Positions 34,866 through 43,674 of a stretch of 64,000 nucleotides of DNA are shown here, piece after piece (positions within the stretch are counted from its first letter, which is position 1; the number at the start of each line of letters is the position of its first letter). The DNA is from Arthrobacter sp. efr-133-R2A-120. Lineage in GTDB: Bacteria; Actinomycetota; Actinomycetes; Actinomycetales; Micrococcaceae. The position numbers and the translations under genes are program-made. The stretch lies in assembly GCF_030209835.1 (NCBI RefSeq), contig NZ_JARVRF010000009.1, forward strand, positions 1-64,000. The letters run 5' to 3'. Under the pieces are notes generated by a model. The model searched no databases. It had not been told where the DNA came from and worked only from the letters and a program-made list of their open reading frames with translations.

Positions 34866-35279
34866 ATGTTGGAGAACGAGCCCACCGACGCTCAGTCCGA
34901 GGCGACCGACGAGGTCCGCAGCCTCTTCGGCGAGATCTACGCCGCATGGGCAGACAATGATGCGGATGCTTTCGTGGCATCGTATCGGGACGACGCCACG
35001 GTGGTTATGCCGCGGGCGTATCACCGCGACAAGCAGGAAATCCGGAGTTCCATGGCCGCCGGCTTCCAAGGTCCGCTCAAAGGTTCCCGGGCGGTCGATG
35101 AACCTCTGAGTATCCGGGTTATCGGTGGCCACACGGCGATCGTAGTCAGCAGGGCCGGCATTCTCATGGCGGGAGAGGCCCAACTCCCCGTCGACCGCGA
35201 AGTCATTGCCACGTGGGTATTGGTTCGAGAGGATGGGCGCTGGCTCGTCGCCTCGTATGCCAATGCGCCGGCCCACTGA
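34866..35279 (+). CDS. SnoaL/DUF4440-like protein
   Basis: 137 residues from the ATG at 34866. NTF2-like fold: EVRSLFGEIYAAWADNDADA, FVASYRDDATVVMPRAYHRD, AIVVSRAGILMAGEAQLP, ATWVLVREDGRWLVASYANA. Members (SgcJ/EcaC type) bind or transform small molecules. It precedes the YciI/ECF42 pair and may belong to that operon, 87 bp away. Confidence 0.8.
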   Translation: MLENEPTDAQSEATDEVRSLFGEIYAAWADNDADAFVASYRDDATVVMPRAYHRDKQEIRSSMAAGFQGPLKGSRAVDEPLSIRVIGGHTAIVVSRAGILMAGEAQLPVDREVIATWVLVREDGRWLVASYANAPAH

Positions 35280-35366
35280 AAAACGTGTCGAAGAGCCGAA
35301 CCCGCAAGGTGTTCGGTGTTGATGGAGCGAAAACCCAAATCAAAGTTCAGACGAAGGGACTGCGAA

Positions 35367-35702
35367 ATGTCAAAGTATTTGGTCCTGATCTTCCAGGATG
35401 AGGTGGCTACGAAAGAAGTCGCGGGCGAGACGGTGAGCGCCGACTACCAAGCGTTCATGCAGCGCCGTGGGCGGTCTCTGCTCGGCGGGGCCGCACTTGA
35501 GCCGGCGGAGACGGCGACGTCCATCCGGCGCGACGGGTCCGGTGGATTCTCGGTGACGGACGGCCCCTTCGCCGAGTCGAAGGAGACGCTTGGCGGCTAC
35601 TACCTGATCGAGGCCGCCGACCTCGATGAGGCGCTGGAGATCGCCAAGGAGGTTCCCGCCGGCGCCGGAGTCGAGGTTCGGCCCGTGCGAGTGGCAAGCT
35701 GA
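35367..35702 (+). CDS. YciI/DGPF domain protein (second pair)
   Basis: 111 residues from the ATG at 35367, behind GAAGGGAC (the frame is open to 35316). The DGPF box is FSVTDGPFAESKETLGGYYL. Its stop overlaps the ATG of the ECF42 sigma gene (TGATG), so the two are translationally coupled. Same gene pair as at 19082-20690, but diverged in sequence and with an overlap where the first pair has a 7-bp gap. Confidence 0.88.
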   Translation: MSKYLVLIFQDEVATKEVAGETVSADYQAFMQRRGRSLLGGAALEPAETATSIRRDGSGGFSVTDGPFAESKETLGGYYLIEAADLDEALEIAKEVPAGAGVEVRPVRVAS

Positions 35703-36952
35703 TGCCGGCCGCCAGCTCACAGGTCGCTGCTGCGGTCGCGGAGGCGCACCGTCGGGAGTGGGCGTTCGTGTTGGCGGCCACCATGCGTATTGCCGGTGAT
35801 ATCGACACAGCGGAAGAAGCCGTACAAGATGCGTACGCCAGCGCATTGTCGACGTGGGGTACGCGTGGCATCCCGGAGAACCCGGGAGCGTGGCTCACCG
35901 TGACCGCGCGGCGAAGGGCAATGGACATGCACCGACGGGCCGCGACGGCACAGCGGGCGCTCCCCAAACTTCTCGACCCGGAGGTGCAGTTGCTCGACGA
36001 CCCCGGCCGCGAGACGGAAGACATCACCGATGACCGGCTGCGGTTGATATTCACGTGCTGCCACCCCGCCCTCGCGCTTGACGCTCAGGTCGCCCTGACG
36101 CTGCGCCTTTTGTGCGGGCTGTCCACGGCCGACGTCGCGCGCGCGTTTCTGCTCCCGGAGGCGACGATGGCTGCGCGGATCACCCGGGCGAAAAAGAAGA
36201 TCGCGGCCGCGCACATCCCGTACCGCGTGCCGGCGGCGTCCGAGCTGCGCGAGCGTGTCGACGGCGTGCTGTCCGTTGTCTACCTGGTGTACACGACCGG
36301 GCACACCGCCCCATCAGGAGCGAACCTGATGCGCAGAGATCTCGCCGAACGAGGCCATGAGCTGGCGAGAATGCTGCGCGTCCTGCTGCCCGGCGACCGC
36401 GACGTCGCCGGGCTTCTCGCACTCGTGCTGCTCACCGACGCCCGCAGGGGCGCGCGGCTCGATGAGCACCGTGAACTCGTGCTGATGGAGAACCAGGACC
36501 GATCAAAATGGGACCGATCGGCCATTGATGAAGGGGTAGCGCTCCTGCGCGAGGCTTTGAACCTACGGCCGCCGGGCCGTTTCGCCCTCATGGCGGCGAT
36601 CGCTGCCGTCCATGACGAGAGCAAGTCGTGGTCCGACACTGACTGGCAGGAGATCCTGGGTCTCTACGACCTGCTCATGGAGACGTGGTCCTCTCCGGTC
36701 GTCAAACTTAATCGGGCCATCGCCCTCGGCTTCGCGGTCGGCCACGCGGAAGGTTTGGCCGAGTTGGATGCGCTCGGAGCCGAACCGCGACTCGCCCGAT
36801 ACCCGTATCTTGCCGCTGCACGCGCCGACTTCCTGACCCGGCTGGGCCGTTTCGACGAGGCCCGGGTTGCCTTTGAAGAGGCGCTAATCCTCACCGAGAA
36901 CGACACCGAACGACGCTACCTCCGGTCCCGACTGAGTGAACTGATGGAATGA
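35702..36952 (+). CDS. ECF42-type sigma factor (second)
   Basis: 416 residues. Region 2: ATMRIAGDIDTAEEAVQDAY, WLTVTARRRAMDMHRR. Region 4: LTLRLLCGLSTADVARAFLL, ATMAARITRAKKKIA. A C-terminal helical extension (MAAIAAVHDESKSWSDTDWQ, PVVKLNRAIALGFAVGHAEG) stands in for an anti-sigma factor. No signal or target promoter can be read here. Confidence 0.88.
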   Translation: MPAASSQVAAAVAEAHRREWAFVLAATMRIAGDIDTAEEAVQDAYASALSTWGTRGIPENPGAWLTVTARRRAMDMHRRAATAQRALPKLLDPEVQLLDDPGRETEDITDDRLRLIFTCCHPALALDAQVALTLRLLCGLSTADVARAFLLPEATMAARITRAKKKIAAAHIPYRVPAASELRERVDGVLSVVYLVYTTGHTAPSGANLMRRDLAERGHELARMLRVLLPGDRDVAGLLALVLLTDARRGARLDEHRELVLMENQDRSKWDRSAIDEGVALLREALNLRPPGRFALMAAIAAVHDESKSWSDTDWQEILGLYDLLMETWSSPVVKLNRAIALGFAVGHAEGLAELDALGAEPRLARYPYLAAARADFLTRLGRFDEARVAFEEALILTENDTERRYLRSRLSELME

Positions 36953-37030
36953 ATCCAGCAGGCACCGATCCTTCGGGCATCCCCGCCGGCGGCGCAATTT
37001 GCCGGTCCGAAGGGCCACCGCTTGCGCGGG

Positions 37031-37399
37031 TCAGGCGCGGTCGTGGAGGGTGATTTGGTATCCGTCGGGGTCGGCGAAGGTAAAGGTACGCCCGAATGGG
37101 CCGTCGAACGGTTCGACCACGATTTCGGTACCGGCCGCCGCTATTTTGTCATGGATCGTTTGCGTGTCCGTGGCGTGCAACCACAATCCGATGCCGAGGC
37201 CGGGCTGTGGCGTGGAGGCAAGGTTGACGCCCGGCGCCAGGTCCCGGACTGCGAACGCGACCGGTTTGGTGTCAAATACCACCGCATGCGGAGGCCCCGC
37301 CTGGGAACGGGTCAGCCCGAGATGTTGCTCGTAGAAAGCGGCAGACGCTTCAAGGTCGCGCACTTGGATTGAAACGAAGTCGGGTCCGGTGGCCGGCAT
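37031..37399 (-). CDS. VOC superfamily protein
   Basis: 122 residues. FVSIQVRDLEASAAFYEQHL, then WLHATDTQTIHDKIAAAGTE, ending TFTFADPDGYQITLHDRA, with the Tyr/Asp-Pro-Asp-Gly turn typical of glyoxalase-like proteins. Divergent from the MarR gene at 37454 across a 54-bp region with two perfect palindromes, so it is the likely target of that regulator. Confidence 0.83.
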   Translation of the reverse strand: MPATGPDFVSIQVRDLEASAAFYEQHLGLTRSQAGPPHAVVFDTKPVAFAVRDLAPGVNLASTPQPGLGIGLWLHATDTQTIHDKIAAAGTEIVVEPFDGPFGRTFTFADPDGYQITLHDRA

Positions 37400-37408
37400 G
37401 AGGAGCTC

Positions 37409-37434
37409 CTTAGTGTCAGTTAGTTGACACTAAG
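37409..37434. promoter_or_regulatory. Perfect inverted repeat, MarR operator 1
   Basis: CTTAGTGTCA (37409-37418) and TGACACTAAG (37425-37434) form a perfect 10-bp inverted repeat around GTTAGT, 10 bp from the VOC gene start. The arm length and spacing fit a MarR dimer. Confidence 0.8.
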
Positions 37435-37437
37435 GGT

Positions 37438-37455
37438 ATGTCAGAATATTGACAT
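37438..37455. promoter_or_regulatory. Perfect inverted repeat, MarR operator 2
   Basis: ATGTCA-GAATAT-TGACAT spans 37438-37455 and covers the MarR start codon at 37454. It shares the TGTCA-N6-TGACA core with operator 1, the centres being 25 bp apart. This suggests autorepression together with repression of the divergent VOC gene. Confidence 0.8.
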
Positions 37456-37906
37456 GAGTCAAGACGTCACAGGGGTCAACCTCGATACATCGCTCGGATA
37501 TCTCCTTAAGGAGGCGGCCAGTGCGCTTCGCACCGCAATGGAGAGTGTGTTGCGGCCGCTGGGCATGAGCATCACCCATTACGCATGCCTTGAGCTCCTT
37601 GCTCAGCGGCCGGGGCTATCCAACTCCGAGCTCGCGAGAGGCGCCTTTGTGTCTCGACAGTCGATGAACGTTCTGTTGCAAGCGCTGGAGCGTGAGGGTC
37701 TTGTTTCTCGCGCAACCGAGGCTTCGGTCGGCCGGATACTGCCGACTGAACTGACGGCGCATGGCCGCCAGCAGCTCGAAGCCGCCAGTGCTGCAGTCCA
37801 GGCTGTGGAGGACACCATGCGCTCGGGCCTCACTGGCGAAGAACAGAAACAGCTTCAGGCCATGTTGAGGACATGCGTCGCTTCCCTGCAAGCGGCCAGC
37901 CAATAG
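37454..37906 (+). CDS. MarR-family repressor
   Basis: 150 residues from the ATG at 37454 (MSQDVTGVNLDTSLGYLLKE). Winged helix: LGMSITHYACLELLAQRPGL, SNSELARGAFVSRQSMNVLL, QALEREGLVSRATEASVGRI, LPTELTAHGRQQLEAA. Likely ligand-responsive control of the divergent VOC gene and of itself through the two palindromes. Confidence 0.88.
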   Translation: MSQDVTGVNLDTSLGYLLKEAASALRTAMESVLRPLGMSITHYACLELLAQRPGLSNSELARGAFVSRQSMNVLLQALEREGLVSRATEASVGRILPTELTAHGRQQLEAASAAVQAVEDTMRSGLTGEEQKQLQAMLRTCVASLQAASQ

Positions 37907-37991
37907 AATCGGTCAGGATCGGAGAAGCGGTCGATGGGGCCTCGGCATAAAGTCGAAAGCACAAAGCAACCCACTCACTGGAGGACCTGCC

Positions 37992-38603
37992 ATGACCGCC
38001 ATCGAATCAGTCACCCTCGAAGTTCCTGACCCCGCGGCCGCCACCGCTTTCTACGACGCCGCCTTCGGATTAGGCCCGCGGGTGCGCGTGCGGGCCTCGG
38101 ATGCTCCTACTGACGGCTTCCGGGGGTTCACGCTGTCGCTCGTCGTGTCGCAACCGTCCACCGTCAGCAGCCTCATCGATTCCGCTGTGGAAGCCGGCGC
38201 CACGACGCTCAAGCCGGTGGCGAAGTCATTGTGGGGCTACGGCGGCGTCGTACAGGCTCCGGATGGCACGATCTGGAAGGTCGCGACGTCGGCGAAGAAG
38301 GACAGCGGCCCCGCCACCCGGGAGGTCGACAAGATAGTGCTCCTGGTGGCGGTCGCGGACGTATCGGCGAGCAAACGGTTCTACGCCGACCGGGGCCTTT
38401 CCGTGGGGAAGAGCTTCGGCAAGTACGTCGAGTTCGCCATGCCGTCGAGTCCCGTCCAGCTCGGGCTCTACGCGCGCCGCGCCCTCGCCAAGGACGCCGG
38501 CGTCTCTCCCGACGGTACCGGATCGCACCGGCTCGCGATCGGCAGCGACGCCGGCCCGTTCACGGACCCGGACGGGTTCGCGTGGGAGCCAGCCTCAGCG
38601 TGA
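37992..38603 (+). CDS. Two-domain VOC superfamily protein
   Basis: 203 residues, two VOC units: MTAIESVTLEVPDPAAATAF to GGVVQAPDGTIWKVAT, and DKIVLLVAVADVSASKRFYA to GPFTDPDGFAWEPAS. A GGAGGACCTGCC Shine-Dalgarno precedes the ATG. Substrate unknown; possibly glyoxalase or fosfomycin/bleomycin-type protection. It is separate from the MarR unit (85 bp). Confidence 0.82.
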   Translation: MTAIESVTLEVPDPAAATAFYDAAFGLGPRVRVRASDAPTDGFRGFTLSLVVSQPSTVSSLIDSAVEAGATTLKPVAKSLWGYGGVVQAPDGTIWKVATSAKKDSGPATREVDKIVLLVAVADVSASKRFYADRGLSVGKSFGKYVEFAMPSSPVQLGLYARRALAKDAGVSPDGTGSHRLAIGSDAGPFTDPDGFAWEPASA

Positions 38604-38707
38604 GGCGTTAATGCCGGGGCCGTCGCCAGTAGTCCATCGGCCCGGTGGCTTGGATCGCAACCAGCGCGAAGCATCGGAAGCGGGCTTCGATTTCCTAAGT
38701 AGGGGCC

Positions 38708-39490
38708 CTACCGCGATTCCCATCGGAACCAGCGGATTCCGATGAAGGCGAACACCGCGACATAAGCGACGCACGCCAGGAGCGAGCCGGTGTCCTGGCC
38801 GCTCCATGCCGACTGGTTCAGAACGTCCGAAAAGAGCGTCATGAGGGCTCCGACTGGAGACCAGTCTGAGATTTCCTTGATCGTGTCGCCGAGGATGCCG
38901 GTTCCACCGAGGACGCCGAGAAGCAACAGGGCGATCATGAGCAGCCGGCCGATCGCGCTGATGGCGTTGGTGGACCGGATCAAGCCGACGAGCGCTTGTC
39001 CGATGGCCAGGAAGACGGCGGCCCCAAGAATAGCGACGGCGATGACCAAGAGGTACTGGCCAACGTTCAGTGTCAGGCCGTGAACGATTGCACCGACGAT
39101 TACCACGATGACGGAAGCGATCAGATTGGTGGCCACCTGCACGATGAGGCGGCTGGTCATGATCATCCAGTTCGGTGCCGGCGTGACCCGCAGCCTTTGC
39201 AGCACGCCGATGTCCCGGTCGTGTGCCAGGGCCAGCGTGAACCCGAGCAAGCACGACGTGAGCAGGCCAAGGGTCAAGGCCAAACCGACTATGAGGGCGG
39301 ATCCGCCTAGCCGCGATTGCCCTTTGCCGAAGGTTGTGGCCACGAGGATCACGATCGGCAGCAGGGCGCTCAACACAAGTGAGGTCTTGCTGTTGAGCAT
39401 CACAATGGTGTCCGCGCGGAGCAGCGAACGCATCCCCAGGCCCATCGGCGGGCGGGCGGTATCGACCCTGGCGTTAGTCACGGATCTCAC
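38708..39490 (-). CDS. ABC-2 type drug exporter permease
   Basis: 260 residues, six helices (ALLPIVILVATTFGK, ALIVGLALTLGLLTSCLLGF, LIASVIVVIVGAIVHGLTLN, LLVIAVAILGAAVFLAIGQA, LLMIALLLLGVLGGTGILG, YVAVFAFIGIRW) and the inner loop HDRDIGVLQRLRVTPAPNW seen in ABC-2/DrrB exporters. Starts 17 bp inside the ATPase gene, so the two subunits are co-translated. Confidence 0.85.
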   Translation of the reverse strand: MRSVTNARVDTARPPMGLGMRSLLRADTIVMLNSKTSLVLSALLPIVILVATTFGKGQSRLGGSALIVGLALTLGLLTSCLLGFTLALAHDRDIGVLQRLRVTPAPNWMIMTSRLIVQVATNLIASVIVVIVGAIVHGLTLNVGQYLLVIAVAILGAAVFLAIGQALVGLIRSTNAISAIGRLLMIALLLLGVLGGTGILGDTIKEISDWSPVGALMTLFSDVLNQSAWSGQDTGSLLACVAYVAVFAFIGIRWFRWESR

Positions 39491-40262
39491 TTCCTGTCAG
39501 ACCGATGAAGACGTCTTCCAGGGTGGGCGCACCGTGGGCCACTGAAAGCACGCGCGGATCCTCCCTGTGCTTGTCGATCAGCTCCGAGGGCTCTCCGACC
39601 GTGAGGAGTAGCCCGTGGTCGATGATCGCCACCCGGTCGCACACGGCCTGCGCTTCCTCCATCGAGTGTGTGGTGAGAAGAATGCTGTTGCCTTCGCCAC
39701 GGAGTTCCTCGATGCGACGCCACAGTCCACGGCGCGCCTGCGGGTCCAGCCCGGCGGTTGGCTCGTCGAGCAGCAGAAGAAGGGGGTTGTGGATCGTGGC
39801 AATGAACAGCGCGAGCCGTTGCTGCTGTCCACCTGACAGCTGCTTGAACCTCTTGCCCAGTTCCTGTTCGAGTCCGATGGCCCGCATGCTCGTACCGATC
39901 TGCTCACGCGAGAGTTTCACTCCGTAAAGCCCGCCGTAGAGCCTTGCGATCTGCTGAATGGTCAGTTCGGCCTGGAAACTGGAGGACTGCAGTTGCACCC
40001 CGAGGCGGGCTTTCGCGTCCAGAGGCTCTTCTTGAACGTCGATTCCGTCCACCAGCAGCCGCCCGGATTTCGGCTTGACCAAGCCCTCGATGGCACTGAG
40101 TGTGCTCGTCTTCCCTGCGCCGTTCGGACCCAGCAGGCCGAAGATCTCACCGCGATGAATCTGAAAACTGACGCCGTCGACGACGGTCCGCGCACCATAG
40201 GCGACCCGCAAGTTGCTGACGTCCAAAACCGGCGGGTGTGCCGGCATATTCACTTCACTCAT
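39474..40262 (-). CDS. ABC exporter ATPase, DrrA/CcmA type
   Basis: 262 residues. Walker A GPNGAGKTS, signature LSGGQQQRLAL, Walker B LLLLDEPTAGLDPQARRGLW and switch His in ILLTTHSME. The C-terminus (LLTVGEPSELIDKHREDPRV) is that of daunorubicin-type resistance ATPases. It powers export through the permease at 38708-39490; the substrate is unknown. Confidence 0.88.
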   Translation of the reverse strand: MSEVNMPAHPPVLDVSNLRVAYGARTVVDGVSFQIHRGEIFGLLGPNGAGKTSTLSAIEGLVKPKSGRLLVDGIDVQEEPLDAKARLGVQLQSSSFQAELTIQQIARLYGGLYGVKLSREQIGTSMRAIGLEQELGKRFKQLSGGQQQRLALFIATIHNPLLLLLDEPTAGLDPQARRGLWRRIEELRGEGNSILLTTHSMEEAQAVCDRVAIIDHGLLLTVGEPSELIDKHREDPRVLSVAHGAPTLEDVFIGLTGSEIRD

Positions 40263-40345
40263 CGAGCCGTATCCCTCTCAGGCTGGCCGAGCCGCCCATG
40301 GCAGGGCGACGTTGCGATGAGTCTATATGCGGGAACCTGAGGTTT

Positions 40346-40756
40346 TCATGGGAGCCGAGGAGTGTCGAATCGGGCCTGTGCTACCTCGCTGATCGGTGTG
40401 AAGAAGTTGATCAGGTTTCCGTCCGGATCCCTGACGAGGAGAGAACGGTTACCCCAGGGCATGTCCGTCGGCTCATTGACGAACACTTCGACGACATCCT
40501 GAAGAGCCTTATAGGTGGCGTCGACGTCGTCGACGAGGAAATCCAAGATGATGCTGTGATTCGCGCGAGCCTCGGCGGCATTGTCTCCGAGCAACGGCAC
40601 TGTGGCTGTGCTTGCGAAGGCTAGCGTGCCGAATGGGGTGCGAAGCTCGGCGAACAACGGGTGAAGCCGCACGCCCGTGATTCCGGTGGCTGTTTCGTAG
40701 AACGCGACGAGCGCGTCGACGTCGTCGGTGATGATGCGGGTGGCTGTCAACTGCAT
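40346..40756 (-). CDS. VOC superfamily protein
   Basis: 136 residues: MQLTATRIITDDVDALVAFY, HSIILDFLVDDVDATYKALQ, and SLLVRDPDGNLINFFTPI. Divergent from the WYL regulator at 40861, with a perfect palindrome between, so that regulator probably controls it. Separated from the ABC operon by 83 bp. Confidence 0.83.
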   Translation of the reverse strand: MQLTATRIITDDVDALVAFYETATGITGVRLHPLFAELRTPFGTLAFASTATVPLLGDNAAEARANHSIILDFLVDDVDATYKALQDVVEVFVNEPTDMPWGNRSLLVRDPDGNLINFFTPISEVAQARFDTPRLP

Positions 40757-40826
40757 TGCTGTCTCCTCCTGTTGTGAACGTGAATTCGGCCCACGAACCT
40801 GGCCATGGACATGACGGTACCGGGTA

Positions 40827-40849
40827 TACCGGGCGAAAACCGCCCGGTA
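40827..40849. promoter_or_regulatory. Perfect inverted repeat, probable WYL-regulator operator
   Basis: TACCGGGCG (40827-40835), AAAAC, CGCCCGGTA (40841-40849). Nine-bp arms without mismatch, 12 bp before the regulator's ATG. An additional TACCGGGTATACC lies directly upstream. The site is suited to a dimeric repressor acting on both divergent genes. Confidence 0.78.
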
Positions 40850-40860
40850 TTTTGGCGATA

Positions 40861-41853
40861 ATGGGTGTCATGGCCGACACAACCGCGCGAGCGTTGCAGT
40901 TGCTCGAGCTTCTGCAGTCAGCGCAGCTGCGCACTGTTGCCGAGCTGGCAGAACGCCTCGGCGTTGACGAGCGGACGGTTCGCAGAGATGTGGCGCGACT
41001 GCACGATCTGGGACTGCCCGTCGAAACGCTGCGAGGGCGCTACGGCGGTTACCGGCTCGCGCCCGGCCAGCGCGTCCTCCCGCTCATGTTCAGCAATGAG
41101 GAAGTGGTCGCGGTCTTTCTTGGGCTTGCCCGTGCGAAGGCGGCGTCACACGAACCCGGGATTGCCGCACAGACTGCCCTGTCCAAGATCAAACGAGCAT
41201 TGCCGATCGCTGACGCGAAGCGGATCGACACCCTGCTCGGGGTGATGACGCGTACATCCCAGCACGGGGGAGCCGCTCCCGACCCTGCCGTGATGTTGAC
41301 CCTGGCGGAGGCCGTGAACCTTCGACGCGTCCTCGACGTGCGCTACCTTAGCGGCGACGGCGTCCCGTCGCGGCGGACGATCCACCCCTATGGCCTGGTC
41401 GCGCACTCAGACCGGTGGTATCTCGTTGCGTTCGACATGGACAAGCAGGAGGAACGTACGTTCCGGGTAGACCGGATTCGAACGGCTCGGTCGATACCCG
41501 GAACCTTCGAGCCGCCGCAGCAACCCGTGGAAGGTCGCCTCCTCGACCTTTTCGCCGATGCGGACTATCGATGGCAGGTCGTGCTGCGAATTCGAGAGAC
41601 CGAGGACAACATCCGGGCACACCTGCCGCCCAGTGTTGCTCGACTCGAAAGACTGGACCGTGCGGCAGACCAAGCGAGCGCAGACTCCCTGCCCTGGCAT
41701 CGGGCAGAGATCCACGCCCAGAACCTCGACTGGCTACCGTCCGTCATTGCGGCGCTCGACTGCGAGGTGGTGATCGATCGCCCCGACGAACTTCGAAACC
41801 GGGTGAGGGCTGCAGCGACGAGGATGCTTCACTCGGCCGGTGACGATCAATGA
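40861..41853 (+). CDS. YafY-type HTH/WYL transcriptional regulator
   Basis: 330 residues from the ATG at 40861 (40870 is equally possible). HTH: TVAELAERLGVDERTVRRDV, ARLHDLGLPVETLRGRYGGY. Then the WYL domain (LRRVLDVRYLSGDGVPSRRT, IHPYGLVAHSDRWYLVAFDM) and the C-terminal extension WCX (ADYRWQVVLRI). WYL regulators sense small ligands. It probably controls the divergent VOC gene. Confidence 0.86.
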   Translation: MGVMADTTARALQLLELLQSAQLRTVAELAERLGVDERTVRRDVARLHDLGLPVETLRGRYGGYRLAPGQRVLPLMFSNEEVVAVFLGLARAKAASHEPGIAAQTALSKIKRALPIADAKRIDTLLGVMTRTSQHGGAAPDPAVMLTLAEAVNLRRVLDVRYLSGDGVPSRRTIHPYGLVAHSDRWYLVAFDMDKQEERTFRVDRIRTARSIPGTFEPPQQPVEGRLLDLFADADYRWQVVLRIRETEDNIRAHLPPSVARLERLDRAADQASADSLPWHRAEIHAQNLDWLPSVIAALDCEVVIDRPDELRNRVRAAATRMLHSAGDDQ

Positions 41854-41913
41854 TCAACCCGGGCATGTTCGCAGCGGGCGATCCGCGACGAGTCCGCTGA
41901 GGGGGCGTGTGTC

Positions 41914-42678
41914 CTAGACAACCCGATCCGCACGTTCCCAATGCTCCCGCAGCAACGCTCCAAGCCGGTCGGGTTCGATCCGGTGCGGGGGATCGAAGTG
42001 GTGGCGGTCCGGGAACACTTCGAGGCGGAAGTCCTGGAACACCGTGGACAAGCGCTCGGCAACCTCGCCATAGTCGTCCGGGTTGCTCAGGCCGCCAAGG
42101 ACGAAGAACACCGGCCGGTCGAACGCGGCAAGCCGCGCCCTGTCCAGGTCGTAAATCTTGAAGTCCCGCAGAAACGCCCTGATCCCCGCCGGCCGTTTGG
42201 CCATCCACGGCGGCGGTCCGCCTTCGGGCGGTGGCGGAAGGACGACGTCGGGCTTCACTCCCAGCCTCATGAACGCGGCCATGAACTGATCAGGCGGCAG
42301 CGATTCCAGCGCCTCGTATTCGTTCCAGAGTTGGGTGTGCGCGGGACTCCAGTCCCAGCTTCCCGCCCATGCGGGCTCCAGGAGCGTGAGGCTGAGCAGT
42401 CGCTGTGGATGCTTGGCGGCGAACGCCAAAGACGCTGCCCCGCCGCCCGAATAGCCGAGCAGATGGAACGTTTCCCAGCCGCGGGCGTCGGCCTCGCGGA
42501 GGACGCCCTCGATTTCGGTGTCCAGGTTCCAGCCCGGTGGCGGCTCATCGCCGTCGTACAGTTCCAGGTCCTTCGCGACGGCGTCGACGTCGGGACCCAG
42601 CGCTTGGATCAGCGCCCCATAGGCGGGTTGGGCGGGAAGAACGCTCCCCGGAAGAAGGACCACCCGAATCGGCTCCAT
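41914..42678 (-). CDS. Alpha/beta hydrolase
   Basis: 254 residues. Nucleophile elbow GYSGGGAAS (Ser about 96), oxyanion region VVLLPGSVLPAQPAY at the N-terminus, a late VFFVLGGLSNPDD strand with the acid, and His in FPDRHHFDPPHR. The substrate is not predictable. Convergent with the WYL gene. Confidence 0.83.
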   Translation of the reverse strand: MEPIRVVLLPGSVLPAQPAYGALIQALGPDVDAVAKDLELYDGDEPPPGWNLDTEIEGVLREADARGWETFHLLGYSGGGAASLAFAAKHPQRLLSLTLLEPAWAGSWDWSPAHTQLWNEYEALESLPPDQFMAAFMRLGVKPDVVLPPPPEGGPPPWMAKRPAGIRAFLRDFKIYDLDRARLAAFDRPVFFVLGGLSNPDDYGEVAERLSTVFQDFRLEVFPDRHHFDPPHRIEPDRLGALLREHWERADRVV

Positions 42679-42725
42679 GGCGGAACTCTACGCCGCTTGG
42701 GGCGCCAAGGGAGGGGAAGGAAGGA

Positions 42726-43118
42726 CTATTTTCCGGGGGCGAGGACGGTGACGCCGGCGTCAAGGGCAGCGGCGAGAAGCGCGCCGTCGTAGGCCACCAG
42801 CAGATCAGTTTGGAGCCTGATCGCGGTAGCCAGATGGATCGCGTCTGCACTCCGCAGCCTGCCGGGAAGAGCGGCAGCGTACATCAGATCGGAACGGGCA
42901 ATGTCTACCAGGTTGATGCCGCTCAGGACGGTGTTGACCGGCTCTGCGCCCAGTCCCCGTCGCCGCGCCGCGCAATGAAGCTCCGTATATAGCAGCATCG
43001 AAGCTACGAGGCGGTGTCCTGTCGCCGCGGACGTCGAAAGATACTCAGCGAGGGCAACAGATTCCGGTTCGTCGACCAGAAGCTTGAGGATCGCCGAGGA
43101 GTCCACATAAGTGATCAC
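42726..43118 (-). CDS. vapC: PIN-domain toxin, VapC type
   Basis: 130 residues. Acidic PIN residues: ITYVDSSAILKLLVDEPES (Asp6), LYTELHCAARRRG (Glu), LRSADAIHLATAIRL (Asp) and DLLVAYDGALLAAA (Asp). PIN toxins cleave RNA, often tRNA. It overlaps its antitoxin gene by 4 bp (ATGA) and is last in the operon. Confidence 0.88.
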   Translation of the reverse strand: MITYVDSSAILKLLVDEPESVALAEYLSTSAATGHRLVASMLLYTELHCAARRRGLGAEPVNTVLSGINLVDIARSDLMYAAALPGRLRSADAIHLATAIRLQTDLLVAYDGALLAAALDAGVTVLAPGK

Positions 43119-43381
43119 CGATCGCCACGCAGGTCTGCCAGCATGTCCGAGGTGCCCATCTCACTCTTGATGCGGGTCACGAGCCTGAAATCCACGGGAC
43201 TCTCAGCAGCAGGGCGGACGCTGCCTGACTGCAGCAGCCTTTCGAACGGCGAGGCGGAAGGCGGAATGAGTGTGGCCGCAATTTCCCCATTATTTGTCAC
43301 ATCGATGATTTCGCCGTTTTTGACGCGCTCCAGAATCTTGCTGCTGTTGTTGCGAAGTTCGCGGTGCGGGATCGTAGTCAT
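43115..43381 (-). CDS. Antitoxin of the Phd/YefM (VapB-like) type
   Basis: 88 residues from the ATG at 43381, the second of two tandem ATGs and better spaced from GGAGGTA. N-terminus MTTIPHRELRNNSSKILERV, then KNGEIIDVTNNGEIAATLIP: the Phd/YefM DNA-binding fold. The C-terminus would wrap the VapC toxin. The frame is open to 43513 without support for a longer protein. Confidence 0.85.
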   Translation of the reverse strand: MTTIPHRELRNNSSKILERVKNGEIIDVTNNGEIAATLIPPSASPFERLLQSGSVRPAAESPVDFRLVTRIKSEMGTSDMLADLRGDR

Positions 43382-43539
43382 CATTACCTCCGTAGCAATC
43401 GTAGCACTTGCCGGGATTCTGGCTTCGACCGGTAGTTGCCGCAGACCGCAGGAGAGCCAGTTCGCGGCGCGCGGCAGATGAAGGATTTTGAGAAATAGTA
43501 GCCATCCGTCCAAAGGCCTGTATGCTTGTAGCTGTTGTT

Positions 43540-43674
43540 GTGTTTGGCATTTGGTAGTTCAGGCAGTTCCCGCGGTTCATCAACCGCGACCTTCTGAAGT
43601 AACGGTGGAGAACACCCCACACCGGAGGCCCGACAGTCGGGACAACCTCCACCTTCAGTAAGGAAACTGAAAAA
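43540..43674 (+). promoter_or_regulatory. Structured 5' leader of the cold-shock gene
   Basis: About 135 bp between the upstream unit and the csp ATG with several potential stems: CGCGGTT/AACCGCG (about 43570-43587) and a long imperfect stem GGTGGAG...CTCCACC that encloses CCGACAGTCGG. AAGGAA precedes the start. Long structured leaders control csp translation with temperature; that this one does is an inference. Confidence 0.6.
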
